Assembly: GCA_902776565.1 (NCBI GenBank)
Contig: CACYQN010000001.1
Coordinates: 62,001-126,000 of the forward strand
DNA: 64,000 bases
Source: an uncultured Bacteroidia bacterium
GTDB lineage: Bacteria; Bacteroidota; Bacteroidia; Bacteroidales; ML635J-15
Direction: 5' to 3'
Made by a program: the position numbers and the translations under genes. The notes below the pieces were generated by a model. It was not told where the DNA came from, ran no database searches, and was given only the letters and a program-made list of their open reading frames with translations. Positions 32,073 through 40,340 of the stretch are shown piece after piece. Positions within the stretch are counted from its first letter, which is position 1. Every line of letters begins with the position of its first letter.

Positions 32073-32765
32073 TTATTTTTCAAGAACAACTCTGAAACCA
32101 TAGTTGAAATACTTGATTCCCAACGAGAAATCGCTGCGGAATGAAATCATGCAGAAATTAGAGTTTACTGCGCAACTTCCACCGCGAAGCACATAACTAT
32201 AACCGATTACTTCGCCTTGCTGGTTCTTGATTTCGTTGCGGCACCATTCGTAAACGTTTCCGCTCATGTCGTAAATGCCGAGTTCGTTTGGTTTCTTTGT
32301 GCCCACCTGATGTGTCTTACCGTCGCTGTTCTTGTCGTACCAAGCAACTTCGTTGATGTCGTTGCTACCGGCGTACTTGGTGTTTTTCTGTGGTTTCAGC
32401 ACGCCGCCACGGGCTGCGTATTCCCATTCGGCTTCAGATGGCAGACGGTATTTTTTGCCAGTTTTCTTGTTCAAGGTTTCGATGAACTTGTTCACGTCCT
32501 CGGCACTTACGCGCTCAACAGGGCATGAGTCGCAGTCCTTGAAATAGCTCGGATTTGAACCCATTACCTCGCGCCACTGCTCCTGAGTAATCTCAAATTT
32601 GCCAATATAGAAGTCCTCGATGGTAATCTGGTTGGATGACTTCATCTCGTTGCTGCCAGTGTTAAACTTTCCCCCTTTGACAAGAACTGTCTCAATGTCA
32701 ATGTTTTGTGCTGTTGCAAAAAACGAAATTGACAATACTACCAATATTAAAAGTACTTTCTTCAT
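32073..32765 (-). CDS. Exported SUMF1/FGE-domain protein
   Basis: 230 residues with a Sec signal peptide (ending FATAQN) instead of a lipobox. One compact SUMF1 domain: VLVKGGKFNTGS, DFYIGKFEITQEQWREVMG, RLPSEAEWEYAARGG, GNVYEWCRNE, YVLRGGSCAV and NYGFRVVLE. It shares the domain plan of the lipoprotein 6 bases downstream, so the pair probably arose by duplication. Substrate or partner unknown. Confidence 0.88.
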   Translation of the reverse strand: MKKVLLILVVLSISFFATAQNIDIETVLVKGGKFNTGSNEMKSSNQITIEDFYIGKFEITQEQWREVMGSNPSYFKDCDSCPVERVSAEDVNKFIETLNKKTGKKYRLPSEAEWEYAARGGVLKPQKNTKYAGSNDINEVAWYDKNSDGKTHQVGTKKPNELGIYDMSGNVYEWCRNEIKNQQGEVIGYSYVLRGGSCAVNSNFCMISFRSDFSLGIKYFNYGFRVVLEK

Positions 32766-32784
32766 CGTGTAAAATTTTAGGCTT

Positions 32785-32792
32785 CAAAGATA
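32785..32792 (-). promoter_or_regulatory. -7 promoter element of the SUMF1-fmt-ruvX-def operon
   Basis: TATCTTTG on the minus strand, 20 bases before the start at 32765; gene spacings downstream suggest a five-gene transcript from here. Confidence 0.5.
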
Positions 32793-32831
32793 ATGCAAAT
32801 AATTGATAATGTACAATGGATAATTGATAAT

Positions 32832-32863
32832 TTGTAGCGACGCGCCATGGCACGTCGCTACAA
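32832..32863. repeat. Palindromic repeat GTAGCGACG..CGTCGCTAC
   Basis: TTGTAGCGACG (32832-32842) and CGTCGCTACAA (32853-32863) form an 11-base perfect inverted repeat around CGCCATGGCA. It is the best-preserved copy of a family also seen in fragments at 24187, 53577, 53634 and 54765. Confidence 0.7.
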
Positions 32864-32882
32864 TTATTGAATTTTTTAATCC

Positions 32883-34250
32883 TTATATCTCCACAATGAA
32901 TATCTCCACTCTTCGGTTCAGTTCGCGGCCTTGTTCTGTATTGTTGTCGGCTACAGGGACGTTAGGACCGAAGCCACGGTATTTCATGCGTGTTTTGGGA
33001 ATGCCTTTTTCCAGCAGATAGTTGTAAACCGATGCTGCTCGTTCGACCGAGAGCTTTTTGTTGTAGCCTTCGCTGCCGATGTTGTCGGTATGGCCACGGA
33101 TTTCGATGCGCAACGACGGTTTTTCCAAAAGAATATTGTACAGCGAGTCAAGCTGTATGTTCGATATTGTCAGCAGTTCCGACGAGTTGAACTCGAAATA
33201 TATCTGGTTCAGTCGGAAGCGGTCGCCAATTTCGGCATTGTCGAAGGCGGCCTTGGTTATCTGTGTCTTCAAGCCTGTTGCGTCGGTTTCGTTAGGGTCG
33301 GTCTGCGAATTGTTTTTGCTATTATTGTCCAATCCGTTTCCGTTTGTATTGCCATTGCCGTTGCCTTGACTATTTTTGCCGTTGCTGTTAGAACTGTCAT
33401 TTCCATTATTGGCAATGTCGTTGTCGTTGATTTTCCTAGTATTGTACCCTGTGGCAGGGTCGAATGTGTCCGATTTCCAGTCGGAACTCCAAGCAAGGTC
33501 GTTGAGGCATCCGCATTCAAATTCCGATTCTATTTCAAAAACCGACACATTGTCGATGAGGTAGTAGGCGTAGAAAAATGCCGAATCGGAATATTCGTTC
33601 TTGTTGGTTACATACTGTGTGGTGCTGTTGTCCCAGAAATTGCCTATTGTAAGGTAATGTTCGCCACCGCGTGCGCGATAGTAGCCGCAGAATTCCGTCC
33701 ATTCGTCCATATTGTCCATAATGTGTCCGGGACGGTTGGTGATTTGCGGTCGCTGCAATATACGGTCGGCGTTCTTCGCCTTTATTTGTTCCACTGTGAG
33801 CGTTATGCCCAATGCATCGACCGAATACATTGATTTCTTTGCGTTTACATAATAGAATTTTACGCAGTACAATGTGTTTTTTTTCAGAGGTTCTGTAAGT
33901 TTTGTCTGCAGGTATTCGCGCGAAACGCCTTTGTAAACCCTCAGCGAGTCGTCGAACATCTCACGCAGTATGATGCCGGCGTATGCTCCGCCGTCGTATG
34001 GGTACATATACCCTGCAAAGTTTTCGGGAACGCCAGCTCGTAATGCACTGCACGAGTGCATTAGGTCGGGGGTGCCGTTGTTTGGATTTATCCAGTCGGG
34101 GAACGGAAATTTCACGGCATAGCCATTGTAGTCCTCGGGGCACGACCATGCATTTTCAAAACTATGGTTTTTGACAAGGTTTTGCGATTTGGCATCAATG
34201 CTCAAAAGCATCGCTACACAACATAGCAATATGGTGGCAAATCTTTGCAT
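32883..34250 (-). CDS. Exported OmpA-family protein
   Basis: 455 residues. A signal peptide (ending SIDAKSQ) leads to a ~250-residue N-terminal domain that starts LVKNHSFENAWSCPEDYNGY, a pattern shared by Bacteroidota OmpA-like envelope proteins. A 45-residue linker made mostly of Asn, Gly and Ser separates it from the C-terminal OmpA domain (345-455) with RGHTDNIGSEGYN, LSVERAASV and NRRVEIF, the peptidoglycan-anchoring motifs. It should tether the outer membrane to murein. Third gene of an operon with a beta-barrel protein and an acyltransferase, spaced by 0-1 bases. Confidence 0.9.
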   Translation of the reverse strand: MQRFATILLCCVAMLLSIDAKSQNLVKNHSFENAWSCPEDYNGYAVKFPFPDWINPNNGTPDLMHSCSALRAGVPENFAGYMYPYDGGAYAGIILREMFDDSLRVYKGVSREYLQTKLTEPLKKNTLYCVKFYYVNAKKSMYSVDALGITLTVEQIKAKNADRILQRPQITNRPGHIMDNMDEWTEFCGYYRARGGEHYLTIGNFWDNSTTQYVTNKNEYSDSAFFYAYYLIDNVSVFEIESEFECGCLNDLAWSSDWKSDTFDPATGYNTRKINDNDIANNGNDSSNSNGKNSQGNGNGNTNGNGLDNNSKNNSQTDPNETDATGLKTQITKAAFDNAEIGDRFRLNQIYFEFNSSELLTISNIQLDSLYNILLEKPSLRIEIRGHTDNIGSEGYNKKLSVERAASVYNYLLEKGIPKTRMKYRGFGPNVPVADNNTEQGRELNRRVEIFIVEI

Positions 34251-34251
34251 T

Positions 34252-35217
34252 TTACTTGTGTATGCCTGGATAAATGGCGTTTATATCGATGAGAGGCTTA
34301 TAGTTCTTTTGATGTCGCGATAGTTGCGATTCGTGGGTGTCGGCAATGTTTATGAGGATTCCTGTTTCTTCCACGTCTCCAAATTCAGGATTGTCGGCTG
34401 TGCCAAAGACTTTCATGGTATCCGAAATTTTCATATAGGCGTTTACGAGCGGAGGAATCTTGGTGTTCAAGTTTTTGAGTCCCGATTTCAACTTCTTGTA
34501 GTCGTCGGAAAAGTTGTCGCCGGAAAATACAGCCTTGTTTTTTTCGAACTCGAAGTCGATAGGCAGTTTTGGCGATACTAGCATTTCGTTGTCGGGGAAA
34601 TATAAGTTCAGGAACGAGAGCAGTATGTTTCGAGCCTGCACGTTGTAGCTCTTGTACATTGTGAACTTTCCGAACCAGTATTTGATGTGCTTGTATTCGG
34701 ATGTTAAGGCAACAACACCGTCCCACAGGTTGTCAAGAGCGAAAAGTCCACGGCGGAAATTCTTAAGCGTCTGGTAGTTGGGTTGGATAAACGACCGCCC
34801 AAGCTCGATGGTGTAGGGGAGATACTCGTTTATAAACTTTTCGGAATAGTTGAAAATGTGTCCCGTGGCGAGTTTCGCGTTTGGATTTTTCACTGCATAT
34901 TCACCGAGAATGAAGCGATATCCTCCTACTATTTGCTTGTGATGCGGGTCCCACACAATCATCTGGCAGTATGGTGCATCGTCGGAAATGTCGAACTCGT
35001 CGATGTCGGATTCCTTTCCTGTGCCACCTCCTGCGGTGCGGAAGGTTATTTCGCGCAGACGACCAAGTTCCCGCATAAGGTTGGGACATTGGTCGTGCGT
35101 GAAGACATATATTTCGTTTGCTCCATAATTCGTCCGTCTCAGCAACCTGTCTTTAGTCAGTTCGCTGAACAGCAGGTCTTTGCTTACGGGAGGAATTATG
35201 TCGCTGTTTTTTTGCAT
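34252..35217 (-). CDS. GNAT-type N-acyltransferase (GlsB/OlsB-like)
   Basis: 321 residues. LREITFRTAGGGTGKESDIDEFD and YTIELGRSFIQPNYQ, with the middle strand IVGGYRFILGEYA, are the signature of hemolysin-like acyltransferases that N-acylate an amino acid to start aminolipid synthesis (OlsB for ornithine lipids, GlsB for Bacteroides glycine lipids). An O-acyltransferase partner is not seen in the window. It lies directly between the OmpA and beta-barrel genes, consistent with an envelope role. The exact amino acid is not readable. Confidence 0.8.
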   Translation of the reverse strand: MQKNSDIIPPVSKDLLFSELTKDRLLRRTNYGANEIYVFTHDQCPNLMRELGRLREITFRTAGGGTGKESDIDEFDISDDAPYCQMIVWDPHHKQIVGGYRFILGEYAVKNPNAKLATGHIFNYSEKFINEYLPYTIELGRSFIQPNYQTLKNFRRGLFALDNLWDGVVALTSEYKHIKYWFGKFTMYKSYNVQARNILLSFLNLYFPDNEMLVSPKLPIDFEFEKNKAVFSGDNFSDDYKKLKSGLKNLNTKIPPLVNAYMKISDTMKVFGTADNPEFGDVEETGILINIADTHESQLSRHQKNYKPLIDINAIYPGIHK

Positions 35218-35973
35218 TTAGAATATTACGCCAACTTTCAGGCTTATGTCGTTGAACTTGAGTCCAGGGTTAAATTCGCTTTTGTCGTCCTTGTATGATT
35301 TGATTCTGTCTAAGTCGAGGAATGAGCCCAAGTATGTGAGTTCGAACAAAAGCTTGGTATTTCCTGCTATAGTCCATTCTGCTCCGCCACCTACATGCCA
35401 TCCAATATTGAAAAGGTTGAACTCCTTTGTGGTAATGTATGTATCCTTGCTTTCGAGAGTTACTTTTGACTTCACTCTTATCATCGGGTCAACTCCGAGT
35501 TTCAGGAAATAGGTGAAGTAGCCTATTTCGTTGGTGCATCCCTTGATTCCAATAGGAATTTCTATGAACGAGGTGGAGTACTTGTAATTATGCATTGTGG
35601 AGTCGCCGATTGCAATTCCGTCAATGTCTTTGAAAGGAACTGCTCCATTCTTGAAGTTTGCTGTTCCGCCAATGTTGCAGAAACCGCCAGCTATGTTGAG
35701 AGCGAAGTTATTTGTAAAATTCAAGTCCATTACGGCACCAAATCCGTATGTCATCTTTGCTTTTTCGTTCTTGAAGTATGCCTTGCTGTCGGACATCATC
35801 CACGAAACGCCGCCCTTAAGGTAGAGACCGCCGTCCACCTTATTCTTTTTCTGTTTTTGCTGTACCGGATTTGTCTGATATTGGTTTGAACTTTGGGTCT
35901 GGATTTGTTCTTGTGCAGATAACAATGCTGTTGAAAGCAATATTATTACAAAAGCGCTAATAAATTTCTTCAT
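35218..35973 (-). CDS. Outer-membrane beta-barrel protein (PorT-like fold)
   Basis: 251 residues: signal peptide ending LLSAQEQ, a Gln/Asn/Lys-rich linker (residues 22-47), then an eight-stranded-barrel-like pattern of alternating hydrophobics with GGVSWMM, YGFGAVMDLNF, IPIGIKGC and HVGGGAEWTI and a terminal aromatic VGVIF. This matches the outer membrane protein beta-barrel group that includes PorT, but specific identity is not shown. First gene of the barrel-acyltransferase-OmpA operon, behind a TAATTTTG box (minus, 36016-36023). Confidence 0.83.
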   Translation of the reverse strand: MKKFISAFVIILLSTALLSAQEQIQTQSSNQYQTNPVQQKQKKNKVDGGLYLKGGVSWMMSDSKAYFKNEKAKMTYGFGAVMDLNFTNNFALNIAGGFCNIGGTANFKNGAVPFKDIDGIAIGDSTMHNYKYSTSFIEIPIGIKGCTNEIGYFTYFLKLGVDPMIRVKSKVTLESKDTYITTKEFNLFNIGWHVGGGAEWTIAGNTKLLFELTYLGSFLDLDRIKSYKDDKSEFNPGLKFNDISLKVGVIF

Positions 35974-36015
35974 GTTAAATATATTTACACATTAAACAAT
36001 ATTAAAATAAAAACG

Positions 36016-36023
36016 CAAAATTA
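36016..36023 (-). promoter_or_regulatory. -7 promoter element of the barrel/acyltransferase/OmpA operon
   Basis: TAATTTTG on the minus strand, 43 bases before the start at 35973. Confidence 0.45.
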
Positions 36024-36076
36024 TATATTTTATTGTCATTCTCCAATCTTTTTTTCGCTCTTAGCAATTCTCTTTT

Positions 36077-36084
36077 TAACTTTG
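36077..36084 (+). promoter_or_regulatory. -7 promoter element of the GldB-like gene
   Basis: TAACTTTG on the plus strand, 20 bases before the start at 36104; together with 36016-36023 it makes a divergent promoter region. Confidence 0.5.
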
Positions 36085-36103
36085 CGGCAATAATTATACG
36101 AAT

Positions 36104-37117
36104 ATGCAAAGGCTGTTTTTCTATATTACCATTGTGTGTGCGAGTGCTTGTTTTATGTCATCGTGCAACCATAACCCGCTAAATGTTGATGTGTCCGATA
36201 TTGACGCAAATGTGCAAATTGAACGCTTCGACAGGGAATTTTATTCTTGTTCCGATGATGTTTCGTTTTCAACAGTTGGTCAGCTTGCCGAGAAGTATCC
36301 GTTTTTCTTCGATATGTACAATATGCATATTATATCGTGCGGAACTTACAGCGACAAGGCATACTACGAATGCCTCCGGGTTTTCTTTTCCGATTATTCT
36401 GTGATTGAGGCTTATGGTGCTGTAAACAAGGAGTTTGCCAATTGTGATGATGTGCAGAAAACATTGAATGATGGTTTCCGTCACCTTTTATATTATTATC
36501 CCGATATGGAACTCCCGCGTGTCGTAACCTTTGTGGCTGGGTTCAACCAGTCGGTTGTGCTAATGGACGGTTATGTTGGCATTGGACTTGAGAAATACCT
36601 CGGCGAAAAATGTCCGCTATACGATATGCTTCAGATTCCCGATTTTGCAAAGCGCGAGATGCAGCGCAAGAGAATCCCCGTGGATGTGATGACCGAATGG
36701 TTCCACGATATGCATCCCTATGCTCCCGAAACCGACAACTTGGTGAATCGAATGATTTACAATGGGATGGCAATGTACTTTGTTGAGGCTATGTTCCCCG
36801 ATATGCACGAAACAGACCGTCTTACATATACCGACGAGGAACTCGACTATTGCCGTCATTTTGAACGCGATATGTGGATTGGTCTGATTGAAAACAACTA
36901 TCTTTTCACAACCGATATGTTCACGATAAAGAAATTTACAGAAAATGCTCCGTTTACAGCACCATTCGGACAGGAATGTCCTGCACGGGTTGCCAACTGG
37001 ACCGGCTTGCAGATTGTGAAATCGTATGTCGAGAACAATAAGGTTTCGTTTACGGAACTGATGGAAGAAACCGATTACCAGAAGATATTGAATTTGTCGG
37101 AATATAACCCGAGGTGA
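36104..37117 (+). CDS. gldB: GldB-like lipoprotein
   Basis: 337 residues. Lipobox FMSSC puts Cys at residue 20 or so. The mature protein starts with a segment VQIERFDREFYSC and continues LAEKYPFFFDMY, which is the recognised opening of GldB, and contains AGFNQSVVLMDGYVGIGLEKYLG and RMIYNGMAMYFVEAMFPD. GldB is a lipoprotein required for gliding in Flavobacterium and conserved in non-gliding Bacteroidales, where its role is unclear. It is monocistronic. Confidence 0.88.
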   Translation: MQRLFFYITIVCASACFMSSCNHNPLNVDVSDIDANVQIERFDREFYSCSDDVSFSTVGQLAEKYPFFFDMYNMHIISCGTYSDKAYYECLRVFFSDYSVIEAYGAVNKEFANCDDVQKTLNDGFRHLLYYYPDMELPRVVTFVAGFNQSVVLMDGYVGIGLEKYLGEKCPLYDMLQIPDFAKREMQRKRIPVDVMTEWFHDMHPYAPETDNLVNRMIYNGMAMYFVEAMFPDMHETDRLTYTDEELDYCRHFERDMWIGLIENNYLFTTDMFTIKKFTENAPFTAPFGQECPARVANWTGLQIVKSYVENNKVSFTELMEETDYQKILNLSEYNPR

Positions 37118-37228
37118 TTTACGATTTTGGATTGGCTACGCCGAGCTAAAGGTTTACGATTTACGATTGAATTAGAATCATCAAATCATCAAATTGTCGA
37201 ATTATCAAACTTAGAAATGATTTATCGT

Positions 37229-38137
37229 ATGAAAAGAATATTAGTTATTACGCTTGCTATTGTTTCTCTTGCAGTAATGGTGTTGACAAGCGGTTGTGGG
37301 AAGGAGAAGGTTTATATAGTAACATTTGATGCAAATGCTGGTACTGGTGTTATGAAATCGCAAACATTTGTGAAGAATGTTTCCCAGGCATTGGTTTCTA
37401 ATAAGTTTTCTAGGAAAGGATATTCATTTTCGGAGTGGAACACTATTCCCGATGGTACAGGAGTGGTATATGCCGATGCTCAAGAAATATCTCTGAATGA
37501 TGACATTACGCTGTATGCACAGTGGAAGGCTGTGTCGGGGAGCAAAAATGGTCACGATTACATAGATTTGGGACTTCCGAGTGGTACATTGTGGGCGACT
37601 TGCAATATTGGTGCTAATGCGCCTGAAATTTATGGGGATTCTTTTGCTTGGGGCGAAGTTTCTGCAAAAAACAGCTATTCGTGGAGCAATTACAAATATT
37701 GTAATGGAAATTTCAACGCTCTCACAAAGTATTGTACTTCTTCAAGTTTTGGAGACAATGGATTTACTGATAATCTTACAGTATTGGAGTCATCTGATGA
37801 TGCCGCTACTGCTAACTGGGGACAGGAATGGCGTATGCCTACGGTTGCCGAAATGCGCGAACTTAGGGACAATTGTGTAATGCTCTGGACTGTGCAGAAA
37901 GGAACAAAAGGATTTTTGTTTACTGGACCGAATGGCAATAGTATTTTTCTGCCTGCTGGCGGTTATTACTTCGATAGCGACCACGAGGATGTTGGTGTTG
38001 GCGGTTACTATTGGACAAGCTCGTTAGGACCGGGAATGTCGGGGTATGCATGGCTGTTCCATTTTTATGCCGATGGTTCCGAAATGAACAACTATGGTCG
38101 TGGGCAAGGACGTTCGGTGCGTGCTGTTTGCAAATAA
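37229..38137 (+). CDS. Lipoprotein with InlB-type repeat and FISUMP domain
   Basis: 302 residues from the ATG at 37229, which gives a lipoprotein signal with lipobox LTSGC; the longer reading frame covers repetitive intergenic DNA and is not used. One Listeria-Bacteroides (InlB B / Flg_new) repeat follows: VTFDANAGTG, KGYSFSEWNTIPDGTG, LYAQWK. The rest is a Fibrobacter succinogenes major paralogous (FISUMP) domain: DLGLPSGTLWATCNIGA, WRMPTVAEM, GYYWTSS and RSVRAVC. Likely a surface lipoprotein. The DNA before it (37118-37215) contains repeats of ATCAAATCATC type. Confidence 0.88.
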   Translation: MKRILVITLAIVSLAVMVLTSGCGKEKVYIVTFDANAGTGVMKSQTFVKNVSQALVSNKFSRKGYSFSEWNTIPDGTGVVYADAQEISLNDDITLYAQWKAVSGSKNGHDYIDLGLPSGTLWATCNIGANAPEIYGDSFAWGEVSAKNSYSWSNYKYCNGNFNALTKYCTSSSFGDNGFTDNLTVLESSDDAATANWGQEWRMPTVAEMRELRDNCVMLWTVQKGTKGFLFTGPNGNSIFLPAGGYYFDSDHEDVGVGGYYWTSSLGPGMSGYAWLFHFYADGSEMNNYGRGQGRSVRAVCK

Positions 38138-38193
38138 ACACATTTATACCTCGCAATCATTGCGAGACACAAATCATCGAATCATCAAATTGC

Positions 38194-40158
38194 CTATTTC
38201 GTTTCTAGAATCTTGAATTCCACCCTTCTATTTGCACTGCGACCTTCTTCGGTGTCGTTGGTGGCGATTGGCTTTTCGTATGCGTAACCCTTGTAGGCCA
38301 GACGATTTTCGGCTATGCCCTTGCCGATGAGGTAGTCGACAACTGTTTTCGCACGCGATTCCGACAGGTCGGTGTTGTATTTCAGGCTACCTTGGTTGTC
38401 GGTGTGCCCCGAAATTTCGATTTTTAGGTTAGGCTGTTTTTTCAGGATTTCGGCTACACGGTCGAGTTCGGCATACGATTCGGGCTGCAACGATGATTTG
38501 TTGTAGTCGAAGAATATGTTTTTTAGGATTATTGTGGTGCCGACTTGTATTTTTTTCAGTTGAACGTCGATGACAAGTTCCTGGAAGTCTGCAGTGTCGG
38601 CAAGATTAAAGTTTTCGCTGTGGAAAAGGTAGCCGTCCTTGCTTACGCTGAGTCCGTAGTTTTTTCCCGAAGGCAGGTTCACAATGTATGCGCCCGACGA
38701 ACTGTTAGACTTGAAGGTGGATATAACCTCGTTTTTGCTGTTGTCGGTGATTTCGATGTTTGCTTCGAGGGGCGAATTCTTGTCGGCATCGGTGATTGTG
38801 CCTTTCACGAGTGTTACGAGGACTTTCGGCGCATTGGGCTTGTTCTCTTTTGTCGGGAATTTCAGTTCGTAGATGTCCCATTGTCCGAAGCCATCGGGAC
38901 GAGCCGAAGTATAGTAGGCGTTGCGGCCGCTGGCGGTTATTGTGAAATATGTTTCGTCGAGTGGCGTGTTGATTGGGTATCCGAGGTTTTCTGGCTCCGA
39001 CCAGTTGCCGTTTTCGTCACGTACCGACTTGAAAATGTCGTATCCGCCCATTGTGTTGTGTCCGTTAGAACTGAAGTACAATGTCCTGCCGTCGGGATGT
39101 ATGAAAACACCGCGTTCTTCGTATTCCGAATTGATTGGACGCCCTATATTTATTGGTGCCGACCAATTCCCGTTGCGGTCGAGTGTGGAGTAGAAAATGT
39201 CGTGCATCCCGATAGATTTGCTATTGTTTGAAATAAAATACAACGTCTTGTTGTCCGACGACAGGCATACGGTTGCCTCGTGCGATTCCTTGTTTATCTT
39301 TTCCGAAATGTTCTTGGGCTTTTGCCATTTGCTGCCCCTGAGCGTAGAAACATAAATGTCGCCACCGTTTGTGTCCATATACACGTACATTGTCTGTCCG
39401 TCGGGCGAAAGTCCGGCTACGGCATCGTTTAGTATTGTGTTGAGCGGTGAGCCTATGTTGCGAGCCTTGCTCCATCCCGACTGCGTATGGGTGCTTTCGT
39501 AGATGTCTTCGCAGTACATTCCATCGTCAAGAATCATATTGCCAGTACCACCTTTGCGGCGAGAAGTGAAATAAAGCTTTGAACCATCGGAGGTTACGAG
39601 TGGAATGTATTCGCGGTATTCGCTGTTGATGTTCTCGCCGAGGTTTATTATTTCCACATCTACAGTGTCCTTCATGATTTCTATTCCGTTGTCGCATTGC
39701 TGGATAAGTCGGCGAATTTCGGCTTGTTCGTTCTTGTCGCGCACGGTTTTCAGATAGTCGGCGTAGCATTTTTTTGCTTCTTCGAAACGGTAGTTCCAAT
39801 GGTAGCCGCATCCGAGGTAGAAAAGGATTTTCTTGTCGATTGCTTTGTTCAGCTTGTAGGCACGTTCAAAATATTCGAGGCATTGCGATTTTTGTAGCGA
39901 GTTGTAATGGCAGTACCCAATCTTGAAGTTCAGGTCGGAGTTGTTGGGATTGAGTTTTTGCGGCTGTGCATAGTATTTCAGTGCGTTGGCATAGTCGCCA
40001 GCGAAGAAGCAAGAGTTGCCATTGCTAATATTGCTTTTCGCAGCGTTTACCTCGTTGGCTTTTCCTGGGAAGTTCGAAGTCGTGAATTTTGTGTCAACCT
40101 GTGCCGTTGCAATGAAAAGCAACAATACTAATGATATGGTGGCCAATATCTTTTTCAT
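38194..40158 (-). CDS. PorE-like OmpA/PD40/TPR envelope protein
   Basis: 654 residues from the ATG at 40158. Domain order: signal peptide (ending LFIATAQ), TPR region (about 35-165), a beta-propeller of PD40/WD40-like repeats (about 185-440; blades with LYFTSRRKGGTGN, SPDGQTMYVY, TLYFSSNGHNTMGGYDIF), a carboxypeptidase-regulatory-like domain (GTITDADKNSPLEA), and an OmpA domain (about 540-650; ISGHTDNQGSLKYN, NRRVEFKI). This is the architecture and length of PorE (PG1058), a T9SS component bound to peptidoglycan. Bacteroidota carry several paralogues, so it is called PorE-like. Confidence 0.87.
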   Translation of the reverse strand: MKKILATISLVLLLFIATAQVDTKFTTSNFPGKANEVNAAKSNISNGNSCFFAGDYANALKYYAQPQKLNPNNSDLNFKIGYCHYNSLQKSQCLEYFERAYKLNKAIDKKILFYLGCGYHWNYRFEEAKKCYADYLKTVRDKNEQAEIRRLIQQCDNGIEIMKDTVDVEIINLGENINSEYREYIPLVTSDGSKLYFTSRRKGGTGNMILDDGMYCEDIYESTHTQSGWSKARNIGSPLNTILNDAVAGLSPDGQTMYVYMDTNGGDIYVSTLRGSKWQKPKNISEKINKESHEATVCLSSDNKTLYFISNNSKSIGMHDIFYSTLDRNGNWSAPINIGRPINSEYEERGVFIHPDGRTLYFSSNGHNTMGGYDIFKSVRDENGNWSEPENLGYPINTPLDETYFTITASGRNAYYTSARPDGFGQWDIYELKFPTKENKPNAPKVLVTLVKGTITDADKNSPLEANIEITDNSKNEVISTFKSNSSSGAYIVNLPSGKNYGLSVSKDGYLFHSENFNLADTADFQELVIDVQLKKIQVGTTIILKNIFFDYNKSSLQPESYAELDRVAEILKKQPNLKIEISGHTDNQGSLKYNTDLSESRAKTVVDYLIGKGIAENRLAYKGYAYEKPIATNDTEEGRSANRRVEFKILETK

Positions 40159-40184
40159 GTCGCGAAGTCTTAAATATTTGAAGA

Positions 40185-40192
40185 CAAATATA
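40185..40192 (-). promoter_or_regulatory. -7 promoter element of the PorE-like gene
   Basis: TATATTTG on the minus strand, 26 bases before the ATG at 40158, supporting that start over the longer frame. Confidence 0.5.
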
Positions 40193-40287
40193 ATGAATAA
40201 TTGAGAATTAAGCAAACACGATTATTTGGATTTTGAAAATTTGCTGCAGGAGAAATAACACAACCTTGTTATTAACTTTAGGTATAG

Positions 40288-40322
40288 TTTGTCCGCTGTG
40301 TTGCGATTTCGCCGTAACTTTG
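40288..40322 (+). promoter_or_regulatory. Promoter of the NamZ/NlpC operon
   Basis: TTTG at 40288-40291 and TAACTTTG at 40315-40322, 23 bases apart, 18 bases before the start at 40341. Confidence 0.5.
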
Positions 40323-40340
40323 TGAAAAATTGGAATTTAT

